From positions 11,884,479-11,948,478 of the forward strand of contig CM072899.1 in the NCBI GenBank assembly GCA_037013685.1: a stretch of DNA of 64,000 bases, in the 5' to 3' direction. The first letter of the stretch is position 1. Each line of letters starts with the position of its first letter. The notes beneath the pieces are model-generated. The model was not told the origin of the DNA and did no database searches. It saw only the letters and a program-made list of their open reading frames with translations. A program made the translations under genes and the position numbers. Of the stretch, positions 11,001 through 26,000 are shown piece by piece. Source of the stretch: Acridotheres tristis (taxonomy: Eukaryota; Chordata; Aves; Passeriformes; Sturnidae).

Positions 11001-14000
11001 TGGGCATGGCTGTAGCACAAGCAGTTCCTACCAGTGATGATGGCAGGCACTCCCCAGCCGATGGCATAGTAGAAGCGCATGGCCCCGAAGTTGACGTTGC
11101 GGGCTTCGGTCTGCATGCGGTAGATGTGGAGGCCCTGGACAAAGAGCCAGGCAAAGGTGGAGAGGAAGAAGCAGTGGAGGAGGATGGCAATCACAGTGCA
11201 GAGAAACTGGGGAGACAAAAGTAACTTAGAGATGGTCCCACTGTGTCAACACTAATGGCATCATCCACACCTCACCCTCACACCCATAGGCGAGCTCGTT
11301 CAAGCCCACAGACCTGGTTCTCAGTGCGGTTGATACCCAGGAGAAAGAGCAGCTCAGAGAAGAAAAGGGTGACTGATATGTTGGAGTGGATGCCACGTGT
11401 GTTGGACTTGAGGCCTTTGAGGCAGGTCAGAAAGGAGAAGGTCAGCAGCAGAGACACCAAGGAGAGAGACACCAAGGAATAGGTGACAATCGCCAATGTC
11501 TCCAGATCACCTTCCAGTTGCTGCAGCAGCAGAGAACCAAAGGCAAATAGCAGTGTTAGGGGCAAACACAGGAAGCTTGCAGAACTCTCAAACTGTATTT
11601 GTGTCCCACAAGGAATTTTTTGCCTGTACCCAGGACATTTTCTGCATGTGCTGGGACCCAGCTGCTAACAGTGCCCACCATCACCCACAGTCCCACAGGC
11701 TGAGGTTACCTCTCGGTGTGAGCTGTCCATCAAAACCCCAAAGGTGCCAAACTGGGAGCACTGGCAGTGGACATGAGTGGTGTTTCGGTACACGAGCTCG
11801 CAGTCCCTGGCTGTCCAGAAGCCAGAGGGGTTGGTCCTGCAGCCAACAAAAAGCAGAGTGCACTTAGGAGGGAAGACACACAAATGCGTATGGGGGGCAG
11901 GAAGCACAGAGAAGAGGGATGACTGACAAGGCTCTTCTGCCAGCAGATACAACTGCTCTCCTAAAGCTGAAATACTGGAGCCAAAGTGTGGATGTGTCAT
12001 TGAGGGAAATGGGTTAGTGGTGGACTTGGCAATGCTGGGTTAATGGTTGGACTCAATGATCTTAAAGGTCTTTTCCAAACTAAATGATTTTATGACCCTA
12101 CTGTGCCCTCCCAAAAGGAACAAAATCCCATGGAGTGGGTGGAAACCTCCACATCCCAGGGCTGCTCAGGGAAACCTGGGGAATCAGGAGATGTCTAGGG
12201 AAAGCAGCTCAAAGAGAGTGGCCCAGTCATGCTCAACTCACGGGTTGGAGTGGTTCCACTGGACGCAGAGAGGTTTGCTCCTGTTGGCTGTCTCCAGCAG
12301 GTAAAATTCGAGCACAAGAGGCGTGTCCAGGGGTCCTTGCAGGAATGTGTGATTGCTGAACACAGACACACTCACAATGGGGGAGTTCATCACAGGATTC
12401 TTGGGGAGCCTGCAAGGAGCAACAGAACTCTACCATCACTATCACTGTGTGTGGCAGCTGCAGACCCCCAGAGACTTCTCAAATGTCCTGCTCTGACATC
12501 TCAGAAGGAAGAGCTCTGCCCAGTCTACAACACGGGGCTGGGAAATGACACACAGAGCAGCACCAAGGCTGGGAATCAAACCCTCACCATTGCAGACACA
12601 CTTGGCTAAGTGACAGCAGGAGCAGAACAGAGCCCAGCCAGTCTCACTCCACTGGTGCTTGCGGGGGCAAAGGGGAGGAGGATGTACCTGACGCTGCGGC
12701 GATCCACTTGGTAGCGTGCAGGCAGCAGCCCCCCAAGGGTGCGGTACATGATGAGGATGACCACAGTGAGAGTGGGCTCGGGCTCTGGCAGCGCCTGCCG
12801 CGGCGAGGAGCTCTCCACGGTGTAGTTCCCTTCAGTCCCAGCCACCGTGGGCACTGCTGTGGGGACAGCTGGGGCACACAAGGGGATGGTGAGCACACAC
12901 ACCCACAAACACACACACACACACAAAACCACACGAGCGTGTGCTGCTCTGAAAACAATTTGCAAGGCCATCAGGAGCTTTTGGGATGTGGTGAAGTGTA
13001 AAGCTTAGGCTCTCAGGGTTGGCTCTTGAACCTCTGACAGAGCCATGTCTCAGTAGGGTATATGCAAACTAAATGGCTTTTAAAGGTCTATTCCAACCCA
13101 AACTTTTTTATGATTCTACATCTTTCCTGCCAGCTGTACCCACCCATGCTGTTTTTCAAGTGATGCTCACGTGCTCACCTTCGGCTTTCAGAGGGCTCAG
13201 CACCGACAGTGGCAGCACAACGTGGGTGTGAGGGTCCCAGGCGGGCTGGCCCCGGAAGAGGCTGCTGTGGTAGCGAGGGTAGCGCCGGCGGATGTGCGAG
13301 TGGTTCTCCATGCGATCGATGCTCAGCACTGGGGAGGAGCAAGGCAGTGAAAGTTAGCTCTAGGATGGACACCTGGACAGCAACTGTGCTCCAGGGCACC
13401 ACAAGATTCAAGTCCCTGGAAAAGGGACCATACCAGCCACAGGATGGGTTGGGGCTATGACCCCTATTTGGGCATGACACAAAATCTCAGTACCCACAGC
13501 GCTCCTTCCGAGACCAGATCCTTGCTGTGCCATAGTGAAGACTACTCCTGCCACCAAGGCCAGCTGCTTTTTCACTAGAGACTGGAAAGTAACTGGGAGC
13601 AGGCAGCACACTCTTGGCTCTGCTAGCTCTTGGAGGTCAGCTAGACCAGGCAGGGATGGGAAGGGCACATCTCTCACAAATGCCTCCCCATGTCTTAGAG
13701 AGCCATCAAGGACATTACCAGCACACTCCCTGAGATTCAGTGAGATGAGAAGGGAACAAAGTGTGATGGAGGAGTGTCTCTGCACCACCCCAGCCAGCTC
13801 CTACTCACTGATGTTCGGGGTGATGACACCAACAGGGTTGAGGTAGGTGAGTTTCATGTTGCTGGCCAACGTGCCCGAGTAGTCCCGCAGCTGCTCCATG
13901 AGGCTGGCGCTGCCGTGCTCCCCGTGTGGCAGCATGGCCCAGTGCTCCCGGTTCTCGGGTGCCAGCACAGAGCTGCCTGCTCGCAGCAGGTTCTGAATGG

Positions 14001-17000
14001 GAGACATGTGAGGACAGAGGGTGAGCATGGCCTTTGGGCCTCTCCTGACCACCCCCAGACTGCTGCACTGTGCTCTCTGCACAAGGGTTCTGAGAAGAGA
14101 GGTACTTTCTACTGTGATGGGCCCCCACTCTCAATTCTCATCAACCAGTGCCATACAGAGACATCTTTCCTGCAAATCTTGCCACGAGGGATCTGCCAGC
14201 AGCAATAAGACCTCCCTTTGCTTTCTCAGGCTGAGCAAGCCCAGTTCTCTGTCTCTCCTCAATCACTCTTTGCTCCAGCCCTGACCATGCAGGTCTTGCT
14301 TCCCACACTGCAGGTATGGACTGAGGAGCCCAGTGCTCCTGACAGGGTCCCACCACATCCTCAATCCCCTCAGAAACACAGGGCAGCTGCTAAGAGAAGC
14401 AGCAAGAGAGGCCACTGTGATGTGGGAGAAGGACTCACCTCGTTGAAGTGGGCATCCTGTGTAGCTGTCAGGCCAAAGCCACGCTGCTGGCTCTCAAAGG
14501 CCATGAGGCGGGACAGCAGGCGGAAAGCAATGTGCACGTCATTGCCAAAGTAGTGCTCCATGTGGTCTGTCACAGCCCTCAGCCGGTGTGCCAGCTTCTT
14601 GGCTTCAATTGTGTTCAGCTCAGTCTTGTTCCTCTCCAAGCCCTCTAGCTGTCAGTGAGGAGAAAAGAGAGAGTTAAACAATTCAGCAGGTTCCTTACCA
14701 GGAAACTGGGATGATGCAGGCCCTGCTGAACACACAGATTATTTTTGAAGCCACAGCAGAAGCCATGGACACTCATAGTGGTGGTCACTAGAACAGGGGG
14801 AACATCTGGCAGACAACCAGCCTCCAGCAACACACCAGAATCTGCACTGGCCCAGTTAAGCCAGTTCCATACACAACAGAGGCCAATGAGATGAAAGGAC
14901 AGGGAAAGGCCCTGGTAATACTTCCCTGGAAACTCTCCTGGCTTCAGTTTCAATTCAGCCTAGATGACATGTAAATGTAGAATAACTTGCCTAGATATTT
15001 CAAGATTTGTCCCTGAAAAAATCAGGAGGCTACAGAAGTCTCATGAAGCAGACATCCCATCAGCTTCAAACCACTCAGCCCTGTTCAGGATTATTTATTT
15101 TCTCCTCAAATACTCTGGCAGGACACAAGTAATTTCTGAGGGGGACACAGTTTAAAAGAAGTCATATGAACTTAAGCTCAGACCACTGCTCCCACGTGAA
15201 GGATTTAGGGGAAGGAGATGAGAAGAGAAAGTCACTGAGCACTGTGGCAAGGCCCTCTCATACTCCCGGCACCCTTGGAGAGCTGAGTGCTTTGAATTCT
15301 GGCTGCAAGCCCTTGTTCAGAGGGCTCCTGCTCTGTCAGGGCTGCAGAGCTGAGAGGATTACCAGCACAGACAGCTCCTTGAAGGCAGGTGAAGTGCAGT
15401 TGAAGAGATCTGGCTCCAGCCAGCCCTTCTCCTCATCACAGTGTCTGATGGCTGCACCTAAAACAAGGAGGAAAGGCTTGTTGGAAATTCAGCGCAGGAG
15501 ACATGGCTGCCCTGCAGGGATCCTCTGCACCAGCTAATCCCAAAAAGTGGCACTGACAAGTGAGGGCCTGTAACGCCCCAAGGCCATCATCCTGCTTTGC
15601 AACCCATTCTACTCTTGGTTTGTAATACCTCAGCCAGCTGCTGCCATCCCCTCCCTCCAAGAGCCAGGTGCCTATGTGTGCTTTGGGGATGCATCACGCC
15701 AGGTGCCATCACACAGGATTGCAAAAATGACTGATTTGGCAGGACCCAGGCTGGAAAAGCCCAAGGAGACATTACTGTGTCCTTAGGCACATCTGACCCC
15801 AAGCTACAGAAGCCCAAGCAGCTCTAGGCGTGCCCCAGCTGACAGCCTGCAATGCCTGCTGAGGTCCTGCTCTCTCTACAGGGCAAAGCCATCCCAGGAG
15901 CACAACAGCACTGCTGTTGGGCTGGAAAACCCTGAGACCCTGGAAAACCAGCCCCAGTGTGGAAGATCCAGCAGTGTGGGTTCAGTATCCAGTGCCAGCC
16001 CCCAGCCCTTGGCTGGAGCCCAAGCACTTGTGTACAGCAAGGGAGTTTCCAAAACGAAATGGGATGAGCTGTTAACCACCACCAAAAACGCTGCTAAAGC
16101 CAGCATGGAGAGAGAAGTGCTCTCAGCTGGATATGTCACCACAAACACTTTGAACAAGAAAAACCAGGCAACCCCAGTGTACCCAGCAGGACTGTGGAGC
16201 AGGTCCTCCTGGGGACAGCATCAGGGCACAGGAGTCCACCCAGGTGCCCATGGCTGGGAGAGGGCAGCAGGGGAGGGCAGGGAGAGGAAGCTTAGAACAG
16301 ACTCTGGTTGCTGCACAGAAAAGCCCCAGGGATAAACATACCCCCTTCCACCACCTCCAGTTCCTGGCAGTCCTCCCAGCCACCCTTCTCCCAGCTGCAG
16401 AAGCACAGGGACCAGTGCCATGGCAGCAGGGAGCAGGAAGAACAAAAATTCTCCATACTGATAGCATTCCCCTTGCACAGAACGGCGATTGACTCAGATG
16501 CAGATCTGGGCAGAATCTGACCCCCAGGTCCCTGTGCCTTCCCCTGCCAGCCAGGCAGAAGGAACAGGACCTTGTGCTGTGCCTGCCCATCAGTTCCTGC
16601 TCCCATCCTACCACCCACCACTCAAGTAGTTTATCCTTCTTCCACCCCACGGCCAGTCCTCCCTGGCCTCACCACCCATTGTTCTCCTTCCCCACCCAGC
16701 CTAAGGAAGCAAGTGCCATCCAGGAGAGCCAGCATCCATCCCAGCCAGGGAGCAGAGCAGAGACTTGCCCAGAGCCCACACTGCAGGCTTGGCACAGAGG
16801 GTGGCAAGGGCTGCATGCAGCTGCAGCTGGGCTTGTGCTGGTTAGTGAGCTGGGAGCAGGGAACACTGTGTAAGAGCGGTGAGACCAGGCAAAGCATTGG
16901 GAAAACCCTTGGCAGCTCCAGAAGCAGTGGGGAAAGCGCAGGGGTGTGCAGGGTGCCAGGCAGGGAGCAGGGAGGGAAAGCCGTGTGGTGCAGCCCTTAC

Positions 17001-20000
17001 AGCACAGGGGGAAGGAGATGGGAACAACCTTACCTGCACCCCTCAAGCCTGTGCACGGAGGGCGAGAGAACCGGGGAGAGAAGCGACAACAGTTAGGAGC
17101 CGAACCTGCCTCCTCCGGGGGCGAACGGCTGGGGAAGGACAGGGTTTGTATTGTCCCCTGAGGCTCGCACTGCCCTATGCTCCCAGACACCCTGCTGACA
17201 CCTTTTCTGTCACTGAGGACAGCTTTACCTCCTCCAGATCAGGATACTGACTCCTACTCAACATTCACCTGACAGCACACTGTGCCCTGCTTCCCTTGCA
17301 GGGCACACGGGGATGGGACTGGTGGAGCCACAGCAAGGCACTGCAGGTGCTATGCTAGGCCTGACCTCAGCCTCAAGCCTGGTGAACCCAAAAAGCAGCA
17401 GGAAGAAGATGGGGACCAAGACTGAGGGAACAGCAAAGCCACATGGCTGGGTGATGGGTCTTACACTCTACAGCTTTTACCCAACCCCAGTCCTATGGCC
17501 AGCACCCTCTGCTCTCTGCTCTTCCCCAGGCTGTAGCATTTTCTCCTCCAACTTCCTTCTCCCACACTTCAAGCCCAGCTGAACAGGACTGGGAAGTGCA
17601 AGAACAGAGTGATATTGCCAGGGCTACTACAAAAACAGCCAGGCTGCCCCCTCCCCTCTCCATCACATCCCCCACTCACCCAAGGAGCCTTTAGGACACA
17701 GCACTGCAGCCGAGAAGCCAAACTTGGTTTGGGGCCACCACACACCCGCCTTCAGGCTTTTGGGACAGCCATCATAGAGCACTGTGGAGACACACTGGTC
17801 ACAGGGCCAGGCCACTGACACCAAGCCCTGCGGCACCAGATGCCCACACTCTCGTGCCCACACTCACCCTCGCAGCCACTGGGTGTCACCTCGGCAAAAG
17901 GGCTGTCACAGCTGTTGCACTGGCGGCCAATGACCCCAGGCCGGCAGTGGCACCGGCCACTCTCCCTGTCACAGGAGCGAGAGGTGGAGCCCACGGGGTA
18001 GCAGTCACAGGGCAGACAGGTGTCACTGCCTCTGGGCCGGTAGTGGAAGTCCTGGCAGGAGATGAGGACAGTCACAGAGAGCCCAATGGGACAGCAGCCA
18101 AGGCTGGCTGGGGAACCCCTGGAGCCAGAGAAGGCCAAGGTTTTCCTGATTTTCAAGCACCCCACTGCCCCCATCATCATCAAGTTGGGCCAGGAAGGCT
18201 GTACAGAGGAGCTGAGCAAGGATCCAGCCCAGATTCAGGCACACAAAACAGGGCCTGGGCAACTGCCAGGCGTTTGTGGGGGGACAAGGAACAGCATCAA
18301 GAACAAGCAGGGTTTCAGGCAAGCCATGGTCCATGTCCCCATTGGCACAGCTGCCCCTCACCTTGCAGTGGCACTGCCCGTTGGTTTTATTGCAGTCGGG
18401 GTCAAAGCCCTTGTTCACATCACAGTTACAGGGCCCACAGGTGGGGTTTCCCCACCAGCCCTTCGGACACTGCTGGTCTATCCTAGGGAGAGAAACAGCT
18501 TTGATATTACAACAACCAAATTCCCCCGGGCTTGTTCTGCCACCAGTCCAGCTGCTCAGCAGCTCCAAGGAGGAAAGTGGCACTGAGAAGTCCCTGATTA
18601 CATATCCAGGATGAGAGGCCAGTATGGAGCCAGGCCCAAAGGCCACGATGCTGTCCTGTGTCTTACCTGTGCTCGCAGTACTGCCCAAAGAAGTTCCCAC
18701 TGCACTCGCACACGTAGCCCAGGCGTGAGCCTGGCTTGCGGCGGCACACCGACTTGTTCTTGCAGGGGTTGAGATGACACACATCCACACAGTCCCCTCC
18801 ATAGTACCCTGAGGTGTGGACAGAGACCATCATGTAAAGCAAATACCTTCTCCCTGAGAGGTGCCAGAGTACCAAGGAGTGAATTCATGGGGCTCAGGAG
18901 AGATTCTGCCCTCCAGAAAAACTGATGAGTGTCTGACAGGGATGTGACTTGCCCAAGGCATGGACAGGTCAGCAGTCACAGGCCAGGAAAGAGTCACAGG
19001 GGAGAGAGGAAAAGATAAGCAGGCATGAAGAGCAGAGGAGTGGCAGGATGCTGCAGGTCCTACCTGGCTGGCAGACACAGGAGTAGCTCTGCCACTCATC
19101 CTTGCAGATGCTGTTGGTTGGGCAGGGGTTGGAGTCGCAGGGGCTTGGTACACTGCAGCCAGCCTCCACCCGCAGGGCATGGTTAGGCTTGGGCAGCACA
19201 ATCCCAGTGACACTGTCACCCAGTCGCACACCCTGCAGTGCAGGTGACAAACTCACAGTGAAGCTAGGACAGACACATGAGGTTCCAGTTCCCTTGCCTT
19301 CCACAAACTCCCAGCAGCCACTCCCCATCCTCCCTATTTAATGATGCCCCATGGCACCTCAGAGCCTCGAATGCGCAGAGGGAGAAGTGACACCAGCAGG
19401 ATGGATAAAACTGCTGGCAGCAGCTGCAAGACTTGCATTTCCAACTTTCCACATAACTGACCCACTGAAAAGAGAAGGCTCAGAGCAATGGACTCACCTG
19501 TATGCAGCCCCTCAGCCCATTCTGCACCTCGCCAGAGCCCAGGACTCCCCCCACATGCAGGTGTTTCACCTTCAGGCCATGCAGCTCATTTCCCACAACG
19601 ACTGTGTCCTGCAGAAGGGAGCAACATGAGGCAATGGGCAGCAGCCCTGTCCTAGCCTTCTCAGGGTGTACAGAGACATAGCTCCAGCTGTGTTTGCCAA
19701 GCACCCCACACAGCTCCTGTCCTGGTCTCAGGGTCTTAAGCAGCACCCACCTGGTAGAGCCCAAAGTCCAGGGTGAGGGTGATGACATAGCGTGAGTCTC
19801 GCCCGTTGTGGACATCCCGCAGCTCCAGCTGGAGGTCGTGCCATTTCCCATCACTAAGCTGCAGCTGGTCCAGGAGGAGGCTGGTGCTGCGCCCTGACCC
19901 CCTGCTCACCATGAAGGAGAGCAGGCCCCCAGCCAGCTGCAGAAAGGGAACAGCAATGCCAGCAGTGAGCAAAGACCTCACCAACTCTGGCTGCTTCCAG

Positions 20001-23000
20001 CCTACCCTCCATCAAAGCATGGGGTGGGAAATCCATCCCTGCTAAATGCCTCTCCCCTCAACTACCCTCTGCTTGGGATAGAGCCAGCAGGAAGAACAAG
20101 TTCCCCATGCTCTCCTGCGGCATGGCAGCAGCAGAGGCTGGGCCATGGTGCTGTGGCTGAGGCTGTGGCCATACCTGGCAGAGCAGGGTGGTGTACTGGC
20201 CTGCATGGGCCTGCAGAAGCACCCCATCCTGCTGGCGTGTCCGAAACGCCAGCCCCAGGTACCACGGCACCGAGATCTTCACGTCTGCCTTGAAGTCCCA
20301 GGTCAGGACACTGTTGCCCTGAAAATAGTGGGCATGGTGCATGGCTGGAAAGGAAAGTGGAGGTGAGGAGAAGGAAAGAGCACTTCACAGAGAGCACTAG
20401 ATGCAGGGACAGCAGAGTTAGTTCATCTCACATGGATCCATTACTCTGCTTCCACAGCAACCCCAGCACAGCCCCGTGCATACCCACCCTGCCCGTGCCC
20501 AGCAGTGCCCACTCACTCACCATGGCGGCAGTCTTTGCCCCCAAAGCCAACAGGACAGAGGCAGGAGTAGGTCCCCCAGCTGACAGAGCAGGTGCCACCA
20601 TTCTTGCAGGGGTTGGAGTCACAGAACGTGTGCTTGGCATGACAACCTGGAGGTATCAAAGTCATCTGTATCAGCCTCAACCAGTTCACCACCTTCCCCC
20701 AGCCCACATGGAAAGGCAACACTGCCTGCTGGCCTTTTCCCTGGCTCAGAGGGGCAAGCCCTGTGCTCAGTGTCTTCACACAGACCCTGCTTGCTCAGGG
20801 ATGTGGATTAAGGTTGTTGGTGCTTCTTATGTCAGAACAAAGACACTGTAAAGCTGGACTGATGATCTAGTATCTTTCAGGTCAGCCAGCTCAACAGACT
20901 CTGCACTTAGGATCAGAGGACAGTCCCAGAACATTAGCTGAGGTGGACACTGGATCATTTAGGGGGACCTGACGGCCTTGTTCTCTAGTGAGAATCTGCA
21001 CAGCTCCAGCTGTGGTGCTGTGATGCTGTTACAGCCCAGCAGCACTGCTGTGGAGAAGGACAATCCATTCCCTGGGCAGGGGCTGGCAGAAGCAAAGGCA
21101 CTGGTACCTGCAGCAGTTCCATTGTTGGCAATGTAGGAGGCCAGGTCGATGCGTTTGCTATCGATGAACAGGTCTCTCATGCATCCCACAAAGTCCCGGT
21201 GAGTGATGGGGAAGTTTTCTGGCAGGTTAGGGACCCCTCCAAGGAGCAAGGGACCTGTGAGGTCCAGGGACCTGCAGGATCAGAACCAGGGCTTTAAGAG
21301 GTACAGTGACCTCACACTGGGCAAGCCAGCTCCCAAGTGCATGGGGCTGGGAAGCAGACATCCACAGAGACAGGCACACACAGCCAAAGTCCTGGATGTG
21401 AAGGCCTGGCTCCTCAGGGGACCACTTCGCCTCACCACAGCAGTTCCAAGGAACTCACTTTTTCGAGCTGGTCTGCACACCTTCTGCAGCACAGGAGTAG
21501 TTTCCAATCTCACTGCCAAACTGCAGGGCCACTGAAGCATCACATTCATCTATTGTCAAGATGGCCACCTTGTCCTTGGAGGGGCCCTGCACCACCCCCA
21601 GGGTGCTGACCTTGGGCTGAAAGCAAATGAAGGGTGTCAGCAGCACACATGCCCCAGACCCAAGCACCCAAGGGTTCACACAACAGCAAGGAAAGGCCTG
21701 AGCACGGCCCAGGCTCAGCTGTGCTCCTGGAGGTGTGAGCAATGCAGGAGGGAAAACTCTGGCTGAGCCCAGCAAGCAGCACCCAGAGAGGGACATGGGC
21801 AAGGACACTGCATGGAGAACATTTCTGCAGCCTCCAAATGAGGTCCTGAGTGTCAATCTGTCCTTGTACCCAGCTGTCTGCTCCACTGCATCCATCCCTA
21901 AGGGCTGAAAACCTCCTCTATCTTCTCGACAGAGCCCCTGCCATGGGACAGAGCCAGAGAACAGGAGAGCCAGAACCGCTCACTTGTGGAGAGAGAGCCA
22001 TGAGTGTTGGGGACAGCTGGGGCACACATACCTTGTTGTAGTAGCGAAGCTGCAGCGTGTGCCACTGCCCATCACTCACACCCCCTGGCAGGTAGGGGCT
22101 CACTACTGTGCTGGACTCTCCTGAGGAGACAGGGATGATGGCAGGCTGAGGGAAGCCAGACAGCCTTCAGACGTTCCCACCCTTCCTAAGGCACCAAACC
22201 CACTGTGCTGCTGATGGACTTGAGAAGCTCATAGAGACACAACAGAGCAGAACAGCAGCAGAGACACCAAAAGAGTCTGATGTCAAGCTGCACTCCTAAG
22301 CCCAGGGAGAGTCCTGATACACACAGCTCATCCCCTGTGCTATCCACTGAAGCTCACCAACACTTCTTAACCCTGCTTCCTGAGCACAGGTTCCATCCAG
22401 GGCAGCACCCTTCTCTCACCACTCAGTGCAGGCGTTCTCACAGCTCCCATGACACAAATCCCACAACAGGCAGGGCCAAGCGTACCTGTGGAGTACTTCA
22501 GCTGGACCTGCCCCTGGATGATCTCCACTGCCAGGAAGTCGTGCCTCTCATTCAAACGCCCATTGTAGAGCAGGAGGCCACTGGGCTCCACAGTGCTGAA
22601 CCTGGGGCAGGGTAGAAAGAAGGAGGGCAGGGTGTGTACAAGGAGCACGTGTAGATCCCCCCTCTGCTGTGGCATGCACCAGCATCCCAGCACAGAGACA
22701 CTAAGACCTGAGCACGGGGGCAGAGAGCTGGCAGCAGCAAAGGCAGAGGCACTGCAGGAAGGGAGCTGGCAGCAGCAAAGGCAGAGGCACTGCAGGAAGG
22801 GATGAGCTGATCCCAGTGCAGATTCAGAGCCCTTTGGCAAAAGGTGCCAGGGCAGCCCCATGGGGAAGCAAAGTCAGTAGCACAGGGGTCTGGAGAGCAT
22901 CAGGCAGCTCTCGGATTGGCCCAGCACAAGAGCCACCAGAGCAGGGCCAGGTGAACCAAGGATGCTGGTGTGCAGTGGAGGAAAGAGAGAACTCACGAGA

Positions 23001-26000
23001 GGGAGAGGGTGAGGTGGAAGCGCTGGCGCAGGCCCCGGAACATGATGAAGGAGCGTGGTGGGAAGGAGCGCGTGGACACCTCGCAGAAGGGCGCCTCGAA
23101 GCCGCCGGCCGGGCACTGGCAGCGGAAGCCGCCGTCGGCGCCGTTGGTGCAGGTGCCACCGTTGCGGCACACGCCGGGCACGCACCGCCCCGCACGGCTG
23201 TCCACCTCACAGTTCTCACCTGCAGGAGCAAGGACACAGGCTTGGGACACATACACAGCAGCCACCCATGTGCTCCTTGTCTTGGGAATGCCAGGCCTCA
23301 GGATTCAGGACAGGGCAGCTGAAGGGAAGGAGTCTGTGGAGCAGGTGGGGGCCAGTGAAGGGTACGGCAACCCAAGTATTAGCCAGGTGTTCCCCACAGT
23401 AGTCAGTGAGTTAGCAACTACTGCCAGCCCAGCACAAGCCACTGGGCTAGGTGTGATGCCAGGTCTGGCTGAAGGGGCAACTTTGGATCCAGTACAGCAT
23501 GGGAGTGCAACAGGAGGACACTGGCCACAGCTGGGCTGCTGCACAGTCCTAAGAATGGAGAAGCAAGCCAGGGAAGTCCCGGTAATGCTGAGAGTGCCTC
23601 CTTGAGCCCTGCCACCACACAAACCTGGGACAGGCATCTCAGTCCTGTCTCTGGCGTGTGGGGAAAGCCCAGTGCCACTGAGCTCCTGTCAATAGCTATA
23701 GAAGTATCACCCATGGCACTGCGAGATCCCAAACACTGCATGCAAGTGAGAGCCACATGGGGAACAACAAATACCCTGGTACCTTGCTGGCATGGGTAAC
23801 AGGGATGCCCCACGCCAGCAACAGTGCAGTGCAGGGCATCTGTCAGCCCCTTTTCCTGTGCTAGCCCCACGGAACTCAGGGAACCACTCAGCTGAAGTCC
23901 TACACCCCAGGCCATGCTCCCATTACTTGCTCTGTGATACACAAGGAGGATGAGGAGACAGCATGAAGTGACAGGCAAATGAGCTCATTAACCCTTCTGC
24001 TAATGGCTGTTCACACTTCAAATGCTGGAGGTTAATTACCACTGCCTCTGCTTATCTCACCAGGAGCCACCTACAGAAGAGCTCCAGGCAGCCATCTGCT
24101 GCCATGCTCCCTCCCGGCAGTGAGAGCAAGGCAAGGGATCCCTTCTCAGTCGCCAGAGGCCATCTCCCCTCATCCCCCAGTTGCCAGTTCTCCACAGCCT
24201 GTTGGGAACTTGTGACAAGACACTGGCTGGACTGTGAATTCCCCTGCCAGCCGCCCCAGCTAGGACCAGATCTGGCTGGATCAGATCCTGCCTGGTAGGG
24301 CACCTGAGCCCAGCCTCCCCTTCTGCTCTGGGTGGGTTGCAGCTCAGCCACTGCACATGGGGCCAGACAAGATGAAGGCTGGCTCAGGCTGAAACCAGCA
24401 GACAGACTCCAATGGTCCCAGAGCCCATCATCCTCCTAGCATGGGGCACAGCCAAGAAACCTCCTGTGCTCCAGCCTAGCATAGTGCAGCTTAGTCCTCC
24501 TGCTCTGTGAGAAGGGCTGGAAAGTGATGACCAGGGTCCCCAAGAGTCCTCCATGCCAACACCCTACAAGACAGATTTCTATGGCAACCTCAGCCCTGCA
24601 CATGCAGCACCATGGAAACACAGAGAGATGGGAGCAGAGCTGGGAGCAGAGCTGGGCCTGTGCAGGCACAGCGAGGTTCTGGCACCCACTGCCCTGGTGG
24701 GAAGAGCACCCTCCATGGTGACAGGTGTAGCAAGGGACACACCCAGTCCTGCCCCAGGGCCCAGCCCAGCACTCACCGCTGAAGTGCTGCCGGCAGACGC
24801 AGGTGTATCCCCCCTCCTTGCGGGTGCAGATCCCCCCATTCAGGCAGGGGTTGGAGTAGCACAGGTTGATCTCCGTTTCGCAGTAGTCGCCGGTGAAGCC
24901 CTGGGGACAGCGGCACCGCAGGCCGGCAATGGGGTGGATGGGCCGAAAGAGGGTGGAGTGAGAGGCGATGAACGGGGCGGAGCTGTCGAACTTGAGGACG
25001 GAGATGCACTTCATGTAGTTCTGGCAGGGCTCCCGCAGGCACACGTTGTCATCGAAGGGCAGCACCTCCAGCATGGAGGTGCCAGTCAGCACCATGCGCT
25101 TCATGTACAGCTGCTCCTGCAGCTCCTCCGAGCTGAAGTAGCGCCCACCCCGCGGTGCCAGTGCCGAGAAACTGACGTTGAGGACCGTGCCACCCACGTC
25201 CGTATCGTTCTGGATGTTGAAGATGAAGATGTCCTCCTTGGGTGTCGCAAGTACAGTGGCCACTCCTTCCAGAAAGGAGGACAGCAGCGGGGAGAGGAAG
25301 CGCTCCTGCCACATGTTCTCCAGGCGCACCGTGATGCTGTTGGCCAGCATGTCCTCCGTGATGATGATCACCCGCAGGACGCACTGAGCTGTCACGCTGT
25401 GGATCCCGTCTGTTGGAGGGAACAGGAACATGCTGCACCTCCTGGGGGGTCTCCTCCCTCCCAGCCCAGGGAGAGCCCTGCACCCCAGTGTGGCCCCCAG
25501 CAGGACTGAGTCCTTTGTAAGGAAGCTTGGAGCCACAGCCCCAGAGACTAGCAGGGGCCACCTGGGATGGAGGGCGAGTGGCTGGTGTGGCTGCACCTTC
25601 TCCCCCCCACCAGGCTCTCCACTGAAATAACTCTCATGTTTTCTCCTCGTCCTGGATCTCGGCAGCAAACTGAGCTCTCAGGAGCAAAGGTGCTCAGAAA
25701 CAGAAGGAAGTCCCAGCAGGAGGTTTGGCAAACACAGGAGCTGATGCCAGGGCCTGGGGTGTTTTGCTTCCCTGCTGTGCCCTGTCTGCCTTCCCCATGC
25801 TGCCTTTTCCTGTGCTCTCCTCCTGCCATTTCCTTCCTCTCTCCTCCAGGCTCTTCCAAGCTTTTGTGCTGGTCTCCCTGCTTCCCCCCTTCTCACCATC
25901 TGCTCTGCATCTCTTCCTCTCTCACACCATCTCTGGTTTGTTTAATTCTCTTTAATCTCTATTTTCCTTGGAAACAAACTCCTTCCCTTTGGGATCCTTC

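Noticed and set aside
24553..25509. 318-residue plus-strand open frame
   Set aside because: Antisense to CELSR3 exon 2 and its flanking intron. No motif or plausible start context.
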